Origin: CBDEVH01 sp965243565
GTDB lineage: Bacteria > Pseudomonadota > Gammaproteobacteria > Tethybacterales > Persebacteraceae
DNA length: 64,000 nucleotides
Reading direction: 5' to 3'
Assembly: GCA_965243565.1 (NCBI GenBank)
Contig: OZ251571.1
Span: forward strand, 1,488,001-1,552,000
The position numbers and the translations under genes were made by a program. The notes under the pieces were generated by a model, which did not search any database, was not told the origin of the DNA, and saw only the letters and a list, made by a program, of their open reading frames with translations. Below are positions 8,954-17,327 of this stretch, piece by piece; the stretch's first letter is position 1, and each line of letters opens with the position of its first letter.

Positions 8954-10195
8954 ATGAGTACTGACAACCTTCTACAAAGAATGGCTAAAGCCGAGCGTCA
9001 TCGCAAGTTTGTGGCAATTTTACCTGTTATGCCGTTGTTTTTATTTATCTGTTTTGCTTTTATTATCCCTGTTTTTTACATGTTTTACAAAAGTGTAGAC
9101 AACTCGATAATGGAGCGTTTTTTGCCTGCGACCACGCCCGCCCTCAAGACTTGGGACGGCATCGCACTACCACCTGATGAAACTTTTTCTGCCATATTGC
9201 AGGATATAAAAGCAGGTGCAAAGAGTAAGACCATTACCCGTGTAGGTCAACGTTTAAATTATGATGTATCAGGCGCATCGAGTCTTTTCAGAAAATCAGC
9301 ACGAGTAGCCAAAAAAATGGATAATGCCATAGTTTTTGACCCTGTTGCAGCCAAAGCAGCACTGATTAAAATCGACAAAAAATGGGGCGATTTAAAAACA
9401 TGGAAAATGATCAAAAAATTCTCTGGCAAGCACACACCCTATTACTATAGTTCGGCTCTTGATTACCGTTACGACACTAAAACCGATGAATTTAAACAAT
9501 TACCCGAAGAAAACCGGATTTATGTCAGTTTGTTTTTCCGCACCTTATTATTATCGGCAACCATTACTTTTTTGACATTACTGTTGGGTTATCCCACTGC
9601 TTTCTTACTAACCAACCTTCCTTCTAGAACAGCCAATATATTGATGATTCTCGTGCTATTGCCGTTTTGGACATCACTCTTGGTACGCACGACATCATGG
9701 ATTGTATTATTACAACAGCAAGGGGTTATTAACGATTTGTTGGTTACTATAGGAATTTTTGATGATGCCAACCGCCTGGTTATGATTCACAACGTAACAG
9801 GTACAGTAGTGGCAATGACGCATATTTTATTACCGTTTATGATTTTGCCTTTGTACAGTGTAATGAAAACCATTCCGCCTTCGCACATGCGTGCAGCACG
9901 ATCACTTGGGGCAGTACCGGCTTTGGCATTTTGGCGTGTGTATTTTCCGCAGACGATTCCCGGCATTGGTGCAGGTGGAATTCTCGTATTTATTTTATCG
10001 ATTGGTTATTACATTACCCCCGAACTTGTTGGCGGCACTACCGGAACTTTTATTTCTAACCGTATCGCCTACCATATTTCGTCATCACTAAACTGGGGGT
10101 TAGGAGCAGCACTGGGTTTGCTACTATTACTCCTCGTTGTCGTCATGTATCTAGTATATGATCGGATTGTCGGCTCTAATAAAATGAAAGTTTAA
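8954..10195 (+). CDS. ABC transporter permease with a long periplasmic insert (PotB/PotH-like)
   Basis: First membrane subunit of the polyamine-type importer, 413 aa, against roughly 280-320 aa for PotB or PotH. The first membrane segment is at about 21-45. It is followed by an extra region of some 140 residues (about 46-190, rich in Lys, Asp and Ala), and then the usual five-helix permease core begins near FFRTLLLSATITFLTLLLG. The ATPase-contact EAA loop is intact (RAARSLGAVPALAFWRVYFP). The long insert appears to be shared by a subgroup of proteobacterial amine importers; its role is unknown. No ATPase gene lies in the operon. Confidence 0.8.
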   Translation: MSTDNLLQRMAKAERHRKFVAILPVMPLFLFICFAFIIPVFYMFYKSVDNSIMERFLPATTPALKTWDGIALPPDETFSAILQDIKAGAKSKTITRVGQRLNYDVSGASSLFRKSARVAKKMDNAIVFDPVAAKAALIKIDKKWGDLKTWKMIKKFSGKHTPYYYSSALDYRYDTKTDEFKQLPEENRIYVSLFFRTLLLSATITFLTLLLGYPTAFLLTNLPSRTANILMILVLLPFWTSLLVRTTSWIVLLQQQGVINDLLVTIGIFDDANRLVMIHNVTGTVVAMTHILLPFMILPLYSVMKTIPPSHMRAARSLGAVPALAFWRVYFPQTIPGIGAGGILVFILSIGYYITPELVGGTTGTFISNRIAYHISSSLNWGLGAALGLLLLLLVVVMYLVYDRIVGSNKMKV

Positions 10196-10210
10196 CAAAA
10201 GGAATTTATC

Positions 10211-11059
10211 ATGGTACCACCCTATGTTCAAGGATGGGAAAAAGTTTGGCACTATGCCTTGCGTGTTCTCATCGGTTTAATACTTTTTTATCTGATTTTC
10301 CCGATTCTCGTCATTATTCCTTTATCGTTTAATGCCCTACCATTTTTCACCTTTACCAAAGAAATGCTTACCTTTGATCCTGCAGGTTATTCGCTACAAT
10401 GGTACAACGACTTTTTCACTAATCCCAATTGGCAAGGCGCGGTTAAAAACTCCATTATCATCGGTATTATTTCGACCTTTTTAGCTACTTCTTTAGGCAC
10501 ATTGGCAGCACTCGGCTTGTCAAATTCCAACCTGCCTTTTCGTCCAGTGTTTATGGCGATTTTAATTTCACCAATGGTGGTGCCATTGATTATTTCAGCG
10601 GCTTCGATGTTTTTCTTTTATTCCTATCTTAATTTACAAGGCACTTTTGCAGGTGTTATATTGGCGCATACCGTTTTGGCAACACCTTTTGTTATTATCA
10701 CTGTTACCGCAACATTATCAGGATTCGACCGCAATCTGATACGAGCTGCGGCTAATTTAGGTGCTCCTCCGCCAACAATTTTCTTTAAAATCATTGCGCC
10801 CATTATCGCCCCCGGCATTATTTCTGGTGCTTTATTTGCTTTTATTACGTCATTTGACGAAGTCGTAGTCGTACAATTCGTCGGTTCGTACAAGCAACGT
10901 ACTATTCCTTGGCAGATGTTTTCGGGTATTCGTGAACAAATTAGCCCAACCATTTTATCGGTGGCTACTATCCTCGTTGTTATCTCTATCTTCTTTTTAG
11001 GGCTTATCGAATGGCTACGGCGACGTAGCGAGCGGATGCGTGGGATTACCCATAGTTAA
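10211..11059 (+). CDS. ABC transporter permease (PotC/PotI-like)
   Basis: Second membrane subunit of the polyamine-type importer, 282 aa, with about six membrane segments and an EAA loop (RAAANLGAPPPTIFFKIIAP). A Shine-Dalgarno-like AAAAGGA lies about 8 bases before the ATG, one of the few clear ones in the window. It follows the first permease by 15 bases. The partner ATPase (PotA/PotG type) must be encoded elsewhere, because both permeases keep the loop that docks it. Confidence 0.83.
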   Translation: MVPPYVQGWEKVWHYALRVLIGLILFYLIFPILVIIPLSFNALPFFTFTKEMLTFDPAGYSLQWYNDFFTNPNWQGAVKNSIIIGIISTFLATSLGTLAALGLSNSNLPFRPVFMAILISPMVVPLIISAASMFFFYSYLNLQGTFAGVILAHTVLATPFVIITVTATLSGFDRNLIRAAANLGAPPPTIFFKIIAPIIAPGIISGALFAFITSFDEVVVVQFVGSYKQRTIPWQMFSGIREQISPTILSVATILVVISIFFLGLIEWLRRRSERMRGITHS

Positions 11060-11062
11060 ATC

Positions 11063-11071
11063 TGATATAAT
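11063..11071 (+). promoter_or_regulatory. Extended -10 of cytochrome c4, leaderless geometry
   Basis: TGATATAAT, an extended -10 element, lies just after the permease stop codon and 7 bases before the cytochrome ATG. Transcription from it would start at or next to the ATG. There is no Shine-Dalgarno sequence. Confidence 0.5.
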
Positions 11072-11078
11072 CACGCCA

Positions 11079-11681
11079 ATGAAAAAACACTTTGGTCTAG
11101 TATTGTTTGGGACTCTACTTTTTAGCACTCTTACTATTGTTGGTGCTGCCAATGCAGACGGAGAATCCCTATACAATACCAAATGTTTGGTATGTCACGG
11201 TAAGGCTGGTGCCAGTTTGGTCCCCACCCAACCTATTTTAAGCGGACAATACGCTGACTACCTTAAAAAACAAACCACTATGTTTCGTGATAATCACCGA
11301 AAAAACATCATTATGACACCTATGGCAGCAGGGCTTTCGGACAGAGACATAGACGAAATTTCCACTTATCTATCTGAACAAAACCCCGTTATTGCTGGTG
11401 CCAAAGACGAGACAAAAGCCAAACTTGGTGAGACAATCTACCGTATCGGCGTTGCCAACACACAAATACCCGCTTGTACCGCTTGTCATGGTCCAACTGG
11501 TGCTGGCATTGAGCCAAACTACCCCAGAGTGTCTGGACAATACGCCCTTTACGTCATCAACTCACTAAAAGAATATCGTTCGGGAAATCGTAAATCAACC
11601 GAAATGAATACCATTTCTGCCAAATTAAGCGACGAACAAATCGAAAACCTAGCCGAATATATTTCTGGCTTGGCTCAATAA
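11079..11681 (+). CDS. Dihaem cytochrome c4
   Basis: Periplasmic electron carrier of the respiratory chain, 200 aa, with a Sec signal peptide (MKKHFGLVLFGTLLFS, cleaved near ANA-DG) and two class I cytochrome c domains. Each has a CxxCH haem site (CLVCHG in the first, CTACHG in the second) and a downstream axial Met (MTPMAAGLS and MNTISAKLS). An in-frame ATG at 11040 lies inside the permease gene; 11079 is preferred because it starts the signal peptide and follows a -10 element. Two tandem monohaem domains fit cytochrome c4, an electron donor to terminal oxidases. The final docking partner cannot be seen here. Confidence 0.85.
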   Translation: MKKHFGLVLFGTLLFSTLTIVGAANADGESLYNTKCLVCHGKAGASLVPTQPILSGQYADYLKKQTTMFRDNHRKNIIMTPMAAGLSDRDIDEISTYLSEQNPVIAGAKDETKAKLGETIYRIGVANTQIPACTACHGPTGAGIEPNYPRVSGQYALYVINSLKEYRSGNRKSTEMNTISAKLSDEQIENLAEYISGLAQ

Positions 11682-11698
11682 TAAAACAATAAAAAATA

Positions 11699-11731
11699 GC
11701 CTTCGTTGGCACAGCAGCTGCCACGCTTGGG
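11699..11731 (+). terminator. Imperfect hairpin after cytochrome c4
   Basis: GCC/GGC and CGTTGGCA/TGCCACG (one bulged T) form an imperfect stem. It is followed by TTGTAGCTGTTTTAAAA and further on a T-rich stretch. It lies between convergent cytochrome c4 and lptC. A separate perfect 16-base palindrome at 11779-11794 overlaps the lptC stop codon. Confidence 0.35.
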
Positions 11732-11784
11732 CTTGTAGCTGTTTTAAAACGTCTCTTTTTTTGCTTGTGAATAAATCGCCGATT

Positions 11785-12321
11785 TTAAAATCGGGCACGA
11801 ACACTACCTGATAATTTGGTTGTGCCTGTGTCATCTAATTGCATGTTATCACCACGTAGCCAATAACCGTCACCTTGTATAGTAACTTGTAGCCCGCTCA
11901 AAGCCCCTAGCTCGGTTTTGTATTGAGATTGTTGCATTGCAATGATAACGGTAGAGGATTTGCTTTGCAAAACTGCGTTAACAGCGTAAGGCATAGCAAT
12001 GATTTTTGTTTTTGTGGTGGTTTTGCCCAGCCGACTGTTAATACTGATGGTGCTGGTTTCGTAATAAAATTTTGCTTGCATTTGGTGGATTAACACTTGG
12101 TTATCATTGGGTTGAATGTCAACTTTTTCGGCAATAATGTTTAATAATTTTTTGTCTTGATCATAACGCGACCAATTAATCCTTGTTAACTGTTGTTCGG
12201 TAGCAGAAAAATTAGGCGAAAAATCGTCATCAGTAAATAACACAAAAACCATAACAAGCAGGACCGTACCTATTAATGCTGTCATTTTCCAAATGATTAT
12301 TAAGGTTTTATTTTGGCTCAT
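11785..12321 (-). CDS. lptC: LPS export protein LptC
   Basis: Bitopic inner-membrane protein that passes lipopolysaccharide from LptBFG to LptA. The 178 aa product has one N-terminal membrane segment (about 10-30) and a beta-rich periplasmic domain ending GDNMQLDDTGTTKLSGSVRARF-like, as in LptC. Sequence conservation is low in this family, so the call leans on context: it overlaps the end of kdsC by 14 bases in the conserved order kdsD-kdsC-lptC. The lptA and lptB genes that usually follow are missing; the next gene is the convergent cytochrome. Confidence 0.78.
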   Translation of the reverse strand: MSQNKTLIIIWKMTALIGTVLLVMVFVLFTDDDFSPNFSATEQQLTRINWSRYDQDKKLLNIIAEKVDIQPNDNQVLIHQMQAKFYYETSTISINSRLGKTTTKTKIIAMPYAVNAVLQSKSSTVIIAMQQSQYKTELGALSGLQVTIQGDGYWLRGDNMQLDDTGTTKLSGSVRARF

Positions 12322-12847
12322 TTGTATTGGTTTGTGCTTCTAATATGATTTCGCAAAATTCTCGTATTGCACCTTTGCCAGCGTCTTTTTGAGGGATATA
12401 ATCGGCATAGTCTAGTACCATTGGCATGGCTGTTTTGGGGGCGCAGCTAAGCCCAACATAACGCATGGCTTTTAAATCGGCATAGTCATCACCGGCAAAT
12501 GCTATTTGTTGTGGTGTTAAGTTTTCTTTTTGCATCAGTTCTTGAACTATGGCAAGTTTGTCTTGTACATCGGTATAAACATAGTGGATTCCCAAAGAAT
12601 CAGCACGGCAACGAATATCGTCAACACCATATTGATCGCGAGCAGCGGTAATAATGGCGACGAGAACCCCGTGTTGTACCAATGACCTTATACCATGCCC
12701 ATCCAAAATGCTATAACTACGAATAAATTGATTGTTAACGATGGTAATAGTGCCATCAGTTAGAGTACCATCAACGTCTAAACACAGTAAACGAATGGTA
12801 CTTGCCAGTGCTTTTATTGCTTCTATTTCTTCTTGTGAGTGGGGCAT
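12308..12847 (-). CDS. kdsC: 3-deoxy-D-manno-octulosonate 8-phosphate phosphatase
   Basis: Removes phosphate from Kdo-8-phosphate in LPS inner-core synthesis. The 179 aa product is a small cap-less HAD phosphatase with motif I DVDGTLTDG and the late acidic motif GDDYADLKAM. The start chosen (MPHSQEEIEA) lies 4 bases after the kdsD stop; a longer reading would overlap kdsD by over 110 bases. It sits between kdsD and lptC in an LPS operon. Confidence 0.9.
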   Translation of the reverse strand: MPHSQEEIEAIKALASTIRLLCLDVDGTLTDGTITIVNNQFIRSYSILDGHGIRSLVQHGVLVAIITAARDQYGVDDIRCRADSLGIHYVYTDVQDKLAIVQELMQKENLTPQQIAFAGDDYADLKAMRYVGLSCAPKTAMPMVLDYADYIPQKDAGKGAIREFCEIILEAQTNTNEPK

Positions 12848-12851
12848 TTTG

Positions 12852-13826
12852 TTAGGCGATGCGATGCATGAGTAAATCGTGAATGGACAATGCACCGACC
12901 AGTTGATCACCACAGACAACCGCCAATTGCGTAATCTGCTGCTGCCGCATAAGTTGCAGTGCATCAACAGCCAAAGCGTCGGCTTCGATGGTTTTTGGTG
13001 CGAGGTTCATTAGCTGGCTGGCACAAACGGTATCAGATGGCATTGGTGTGGCTTTTAGTAATCGCCGTAAATCTCCATCGGTAAATATACCAAGTAGTTT
13101 GTTGTTATCGGTTATTAACGCCATACCCATGCGCTTGCTGGTGATTTCGAGTAGGATTTCAGGAAAGCGGGCAGTGGCTTGTATTTGGGGGATATCGCTA
13201 CCTTGACGCATAACATCGGATACCCGTAGTAGTAGCTGTTTGCCTAGCTTACCGGATGGGTGGGTACGAGCAAAATCTTGTGGCGTAAAACCACGCGCAA
13301 CCAATAGCGTCATTGCCAGAGCATCTGCCAATGCCAAACTGGCAGTGGTGCTAGCGGTAGGGGCAAGGTTATGCGGACATGCTTCTTTTTGGACGGTAGT
13401 CAATAAATAAATATCGGCTGTTTCCGCCAATGATGAATCGGCTTTGCCGATAATCGCTATCATTGGAATACGCAGGCGTTTTATCGATGGGAGTATTTCG
13501 GTTATTTCTTGGCTTTCTCCCGAATAGGAAAATACCAATAGAGCATCGTTGCTGTCTATCATGCCCAAATCACCATGCCCTGCCTCACTGGGATGCATAA
13601 AAAATGAAGGAGTACCAGTGGAAGATAAGGTCGCTGCAATTTTGGCAGCGATGTGTCCTGATTTTCCTATTCCCATGCAGATGACTTTGCCTTTTATGGC
13701 ATGAAGACATTGGATTACCTTACAAAATGAATCATCAATGGTAGATTTTAGTCCGATAATAGCAGCCGCTTCTATTTCGAGTACTTGTATTGCGGTTTGT
13801 TTTAAACTGTCGTTGTCCATTTGCAT
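12852..13826 (-). CDS. kdsD: Arabinose-5-phosphate isomerase
   Basis: Converts ribulose 5-phosphate to arabinose 5-phosphate, the first committed precursor of Kdo. The 324 aa product has an N-terminal SIS domain (GIGKSGHIAAKIAATLSSTG, HPSEAGHGDLGM, SYSGESQE) and two C-terminal CBS domains (from about 205 to the end), the standard KdsD layout. It lies 10 bases after parB and 4 before kdsC. Confidence 0.92.
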   Translation of the reverse strand: MQMDNDSLKQTAIQVLEIEAAAIIGLKSTIDDSFCKVIQCLHAIKGKVICMGIGKSGHIAAKIAATLSSTGTPSFFMHPSEAGHGDLGMIDSNDALLVFSYSGESQEITEILPSIKRLRIPMIAIIGKADSSLAETADIYLLTTVQKEACPHNLAPTASTTASLALADALAMTLLVARGFTPQDFARTHPSGKLGKQLLLRVSDVMRQGSDIPQIQATARFPEILLEITSKRMGMALITDNNKLLGIFTDGDLRRLLKATPMPSDTVCASQLMNLAPKTIEADALAVDALQLMRQQQITQLAVVCGDQLVGALSIHDLLMHRIA

Positions 13827-13836
13827 TATGTGTTTG

Positions 13837-14715
13837 TTATTTTTTTAATTGTTTAATCACTTTTTCTAAGGAGTCCAACGATCCATAATGGACTGTTAAC
13901 TTGCCACTGCCATTTTTTTTTGCTGTTATCTCTACACGCATAGATAAATACTTAGATAGATTGTTCATTAAATTGACAGTGTCTTGGTCGGCTTTGTTGC
14001 TGGTATTTGTATCGCTATCGGCGGTCTCGCCTTTTAATAAACGTTTAACATAGGCTTCTGTCTCACGGGTATTGAGCTGACGGGCAATGACTATTTGTGC
14101 TGCCAATGATTGTTTGGCAGTATCCAATCCCAATAACGCTCGCGCTTGCCCCATTTCGAGCACACCCGCTTCTACTTTGGTTTGGACATCTTTATGCAGT
14201 GTCAGTAAGCGTAATTGGTTGGTAACAGCAACGCGTGATTTGCCAACGGCGTCAGCTGCTTGCTGATGAGTGATTTTTAATAGGTCAATCATACTAGCCA
14301 AACCTTTGGCTTGTTCCATCGGGTTTAAATCAGCACGTTGTAAGTTTTCGACCATCGCATAAATTTGCGCTTTTTCGTCGGATAACTCGCGAACTTCGGC
14401 TTGTATTTTTGTAAGACCTGCTATTTTAGCGGCACGAAAGCGGCGTTCGCCGGCAATGATTTCGTATTTATTGGCTTTGATGGGACGGACTAAAATGGCT
14501 TGAATAACGCCGTGCTGTTTAATGGATTCCGCTAAAGTTTCGAGCTCATCTTGGTCGAAGGCACGCCGTGGCTGAAACTTACCAGCAGTCAACTGTGATA
14601 GTGGTAGTTGTCGTGTAGTGGCTTGGTTTTTGGTATTACTATCTGAACCCAATAGCGATTCTAACCCTTTTCCTAATCCAATTTTTTTACCCATTTTTGT
14701 CGTTGCCTTGTTCAT
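13837..14715 (-). CDS. parB: Chromosome partitioning protein ParB
   Basis: Centromere-binding CTP-dependent clamp that loads on parS and works with ParA and SMC. The 292 aa product starts with the ParA-stimulating peptide (KIGLGKGLESLLGS), has the ParB/sulfiredoxin domain with GERRFRAAK, a helix-turn-helix near ITHQQAADAVGKSRVAVTNQ, and a short C-terminal dimerisation helix. It is 9 bases downstream of parA. No good match to the 16-base parS consensus was noticed in the window. Confidence 0.93.
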   Translation of the reverse strand: MNKATTKMGKKIGLGKGLESLLGSDSNTKNQATTRQLPLSQLTAGKFQPRRAFDQDELETLAESIKQHGVIQAILVRPIKANKYEIIAGERRFRAAKIAGLTKIQAEVRELSDEKAQIYAMVENLQRADLNPMEQAKGLASMIDLLKITHQQAADAVGKSRVAVTNQLRLLTLHKDVQTKVEAGVLEMGQARALLGLDTAKQSLAAQIVIARQLNTRETEAYVKRLLKGETADSDTNTSNKADQDTVNLMNNLSKYLSMRVEITAKKNGSGKLTVHYGSLDSLEKVIKQLKK

Positions 14716-14724
14716 ATCTTACTT

Positions 14725-15483
14725 TTATCCAAACCGTTGTAAAAATTCTACACCTAACTCACGGTAATTAGTTGCACCTTGTGAATTAACGGAGTGCTGA
14801 AAAATTGATTTTTGATGACTCGGTGCTTCGGCTAGCCGCACGTTACGGCAGATTATCGTCGAGAATAATTTGTCACCAAAATGAGTTTTGAGTTCGTTCG
14901 AGACTTCTTGTGATAAGCGATTACGAGAATCATAAACCGATCGGATAATACCACCTATGGTGAGGGATTGATTCCAACCTTGATTTAGGTGGTGTAATGT
15001 TTGTGCAAGATCGCTCAAACCTTCAAGTGCAAAGTATTCACACTGCATGGGTATTAACAGTTTATCGGCTGCAACCAATGCATTGATAGTTAATACGCCT
15101 AATGATGGCGGACAATCAATAAAAACATAGTCAAACGATTGTTTTATTCCAGCGATACCATTTGCCAATAGGCGATGCCAATTTCCTTCGGCTGCGAGCT
15201 CAACTTCGACCGCCGCTAAGCCTTGATTGGCAGGCAAAATATAATATTCATTGGTTAGTGAATAAACAATATTGTCTTCAATGTTATCGCCGTAAAGCAC
15301 ATCGTAAACGCCATGCTCTAGGTGGTTTTTATGAATCCCACTGGCAGAGGATGCGTTGCCTTGTGGGTCCATGTCTATCAGCAAGACTTTTTTGCCATGC
15401 ATTGCCAATATGGCTGCCAAATTAATGGAGACGGTGGTTTTACCAGTACCGCCTTTTTGGTTAAGTATGACGAAGGTTTGCAT
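14725..15483 (-). CDS. parA: Chromosome partitioning ATPase ParA
   Basis: Deviant Walker-type ATPase of the ParA/Soj family that moves ParB-parS complexes. The 252 aa product has KGGTGKTT at 10-17 with the signature first lysine K10, and Walker B FIDCPPSLG. It is short, without the N-terminal helix-turn-helix of plasmid ParA proteins, so it is the chromosomal form. The start overlaps the end of mnmG by 23 bases. rsmG, which usually lies between mnmG and parA, is absent. Confidence 0.95.
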   Translation of the reverse strand: MQTFVILNQKGGTGKTTVSINLAAILAMHGKKVLLIDMDPQGNASSASGIHKNHLEHGVYDVLYGDNIEDNIVYSLTNEYYILPANQGLAAVEVELAAEGNWHRLLANGIAGIKQSFDYVFIDCPPSLGVLTINALVAADKLLIPMQCEYFALEGLSDLAQTLHHLNQGWNQSLTIGGIIRSVYDSRNRLSQEVSNELKTHFGDKLFSTIICRNVRLAEAPSHQKSIFQHSVNSQGATNYRELGVEFLQRFG

Positions 15484-17305
15484 TGGGAGAGGTGTTTTGT
15501 TTTTTAAGCGATGTCATTATCAAAGAAATAGCAGTTGGTGTTACGCCGCTAATTCGTCGGGCTTGGCGGATAGTCGTCGGGCTGCCTGCTTTCAGTTTTT
15601 CGTAAATTTCGATCGATAAGCCATTGATAGATGAATAATCAAAGTCATGGGGGATTTTTAGTTCAGCATCGGCTGTTTCGCGTTGGCGTTGGGACTCTTG
15701 ATGAGCGATGTAACCGGCATATTTTACCCTTGCTTCTATTTCGCCAATGTCGCGTTCATTGGTTAAAACGGAAGTGCCAAAATCATCATAATGTACTTCG
15801 CTTCTTTTCAGCCAATCCAAACAAGATAAGCCCGCTGGTGCTTGTGCGATGTAGGTATCGGCACGGATTTTTCGCAAACGGGTTTCTTCGTTGTTAATTT
15901 TATTTTGGCGATTGCAAAAAATTTGATAACGATGCTCAGAGACAATGCCTAATTTTTTGCCGATTTCGGTTAATCTTAAATCGGCATTGTCTTCACGGAG
16001 AGTCAAACGATATTCAGCACGACTGGTAAACATACGATAAGGCTCGGTGACTCCTCTGGCGGTTAAGTCGTCTATCATTACTCCAATATAAGCTTGTTCG
16101 CGGTTTGGCACCCATGATTCTTGGTCTTGTGAGTGTCGGTAGGCGTTGATTCCTGCTATCACACCTTGTGCCCCTGCTTCTTCGTAGCCTGTGGTGCCGT
16201 TTATTTGCCCAGCAAAATAAAGCCCACTAAGTGCGCTAAGTTGGAGCGATGGCAATAAGGCACGTGGATCAATGTAATCATATTCGATGGCATACCCCGG
16301 GCGGGTGATATGCACATTTTCTAAACCTTTGATGCTGTGGATAAACTCTTTTTGGACGGCATAAGGCAGACTAGTCGAAATACCATTGGGATAATATTCG
16401 TCGGTGCTTAAGCCTTCGGGCTCAAGAAATATCCGATGGCTATCTCTATCTGGAAAACGATGAACTTTATCTTCGATAGAAGGGCAATAACGCGGACCAA
16501 TAGAATCAATATTGCCGTTAAAAATAGCAGATTGGTGCAATGCCTTTCCAATAATATCGTGAGTCTGACTGTTGGTATTGGTTATGTGGCAGCTTTTTTG
16601 CTCGGGTGGTGGCTGATCGTTGTCAATAAACGACATTGTTGGCAATGGGTTATCACTGGGTTGCTCGGATAATTCAGAAAAATCAATGGTTCTACCGTCT
16701 AAACGAGCGGGTGTTCCTGTTTTAAGCCGTCCCAATGGTAGCTTTAGTTCCAATAACTGTGCCGCCAAATCGGTGGTTGCAGCACAGCCAGCACGACCGC
16801 CGGCTTCGGTTTGATCGCCGATATGGATAAGACCATTTAAAAATGTACCAGTAGTTAACACAACGGTTTTCGCATGGATTTTACCCCGTAGCTGACAGCA
16901 CACACCACAGACTGCCTGTTGGTTTATGAGCAAGCTGGTAACTGTTTCTTGCATAATATGCAAGGTAGGGAGTTGTTGTAGATATTGACGAATCGCCGTT
17001 TTGTATAGATGGCGGTCACATTGGACACGAGTGGCACGCACTGCCGCCCCACGACTGGCGTTTAAACGTCTGAACTGAATCCCGGCTTTGTCCGTTGCCA
17101 ATGCCATAACACCACCCAATGCATCAATCTCTTTGACCAAATGGCTTTTGCCTATACCGCCAATGGCTGGATTGCAAGACATCTGCCCGATAGTCTCAAT
17201 ATTTTGGGTAATTAATAAGGTATTGGCACCAGCACTAGCCGCAACAAATGCGGCTTCGGTGCCAGCATGACCGCCACCCACTACAATAACATCAAAATTT
17301 TCCAT
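15461..17305 (-). CDS. mnmG: tRNA uridine-5-carboxymethylaminomethyl modification enzyme
   Basis: FAD-dependent subunit that, with MnmE, modifies U34 of several tRNAs. The 614 aa product begins MENFDVIVVGGGHAGTEAA (Rossmann GxGxxG), and has the family motifs MSCNPAIGGIGKSHL and TGTFLNG and a C-terminal helical MnmE-binding domain. The start at 17305 is chosen over an in-frame upstream codon because it begins the FAD motif and has a -10 element (TATTAT) 7 bases upstream. In many bacteria this gene is next to the replication origin together with parAB, as here. Confidence 0.95.
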   Translation of the reverse strand: MENFDVIVVGGGHAGTEAAFVAASAGANTLLITQNIETIGQMSCNPAIGGIGKSHLVKEIDALGGVMALATDKAGIQFRRLNASRGAAVRATRVQCDRHLYKTAIRQYLQQLPTLHIMQETVTSLLINQQAVCGVCCQLRGKIHAKTVVLTTGTFLNGLIHIGDQTEAGGRAGCAATTDLAAQLLELKLPLGRLKTGTPARLDGRTIDFSELSEQPSDNPLPTMSFIDNDQPPPEQKSCHITNTNSQTHDIIGKALHQSAIFNGNIDSIGPRYCPSIEDKVHRFPDRDSHRIFLEPEGLSTDEYYPNGISTSLPYAVQKEFIHSIKGLENVHITRPGYAIEYDYIDPRALLPSLQLSALSGLYFAGQINGTTGYEEAGAQGVIAGINAYRHSQDQESWVPNREQAYIGVMIDDLTARGVTEPYRMFTSRAEYRLTLREDNADLRLTEIGKKLGIVSEHRYQIFCNRQNKINNEETRLRKIRADTYIAQAPAGLSCLDWLKRSEVHYDDFGTSVLTNERDIGEIEARVKYAGYIAHQESQRQRETADAELKIPHDFDYSSINGLSIEIYEKLKAGSPTTIRQARRISGVTPTAISLIMTSLKKQNTSPNANLRHT

Positions 17306-17312
17306 TACGCTA

Positions 17313-17318
17313 ATAATA
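17313..17318 (-). promoter_or_regulatory. -10 element of mnmG, leaderless geometry
   Basis: TATTAT on the minus strand ends 7 bases before the mnmG ATG, in the 22-base gap after the cysteine desulfurase stop codon. There is no Shine-Dalgarno sequence, so mnmG probably has its own leaderless transcript in addition to any read-through. Confidence 0.45.
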
Positions 17319-17327
17319 CCCTTGAAT

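Noticed and set aside
11040..11078. Upstream ATG for cytochrome c4
   Set aside because: It lies inside the permease gene and would add 13 residues before a clean signal peptide that starts at 11079.
12848..12967. N-terminal extension of kdsC
   Set aside because: It overlaps kdsD out of frame and has no KdsC-like sequence.
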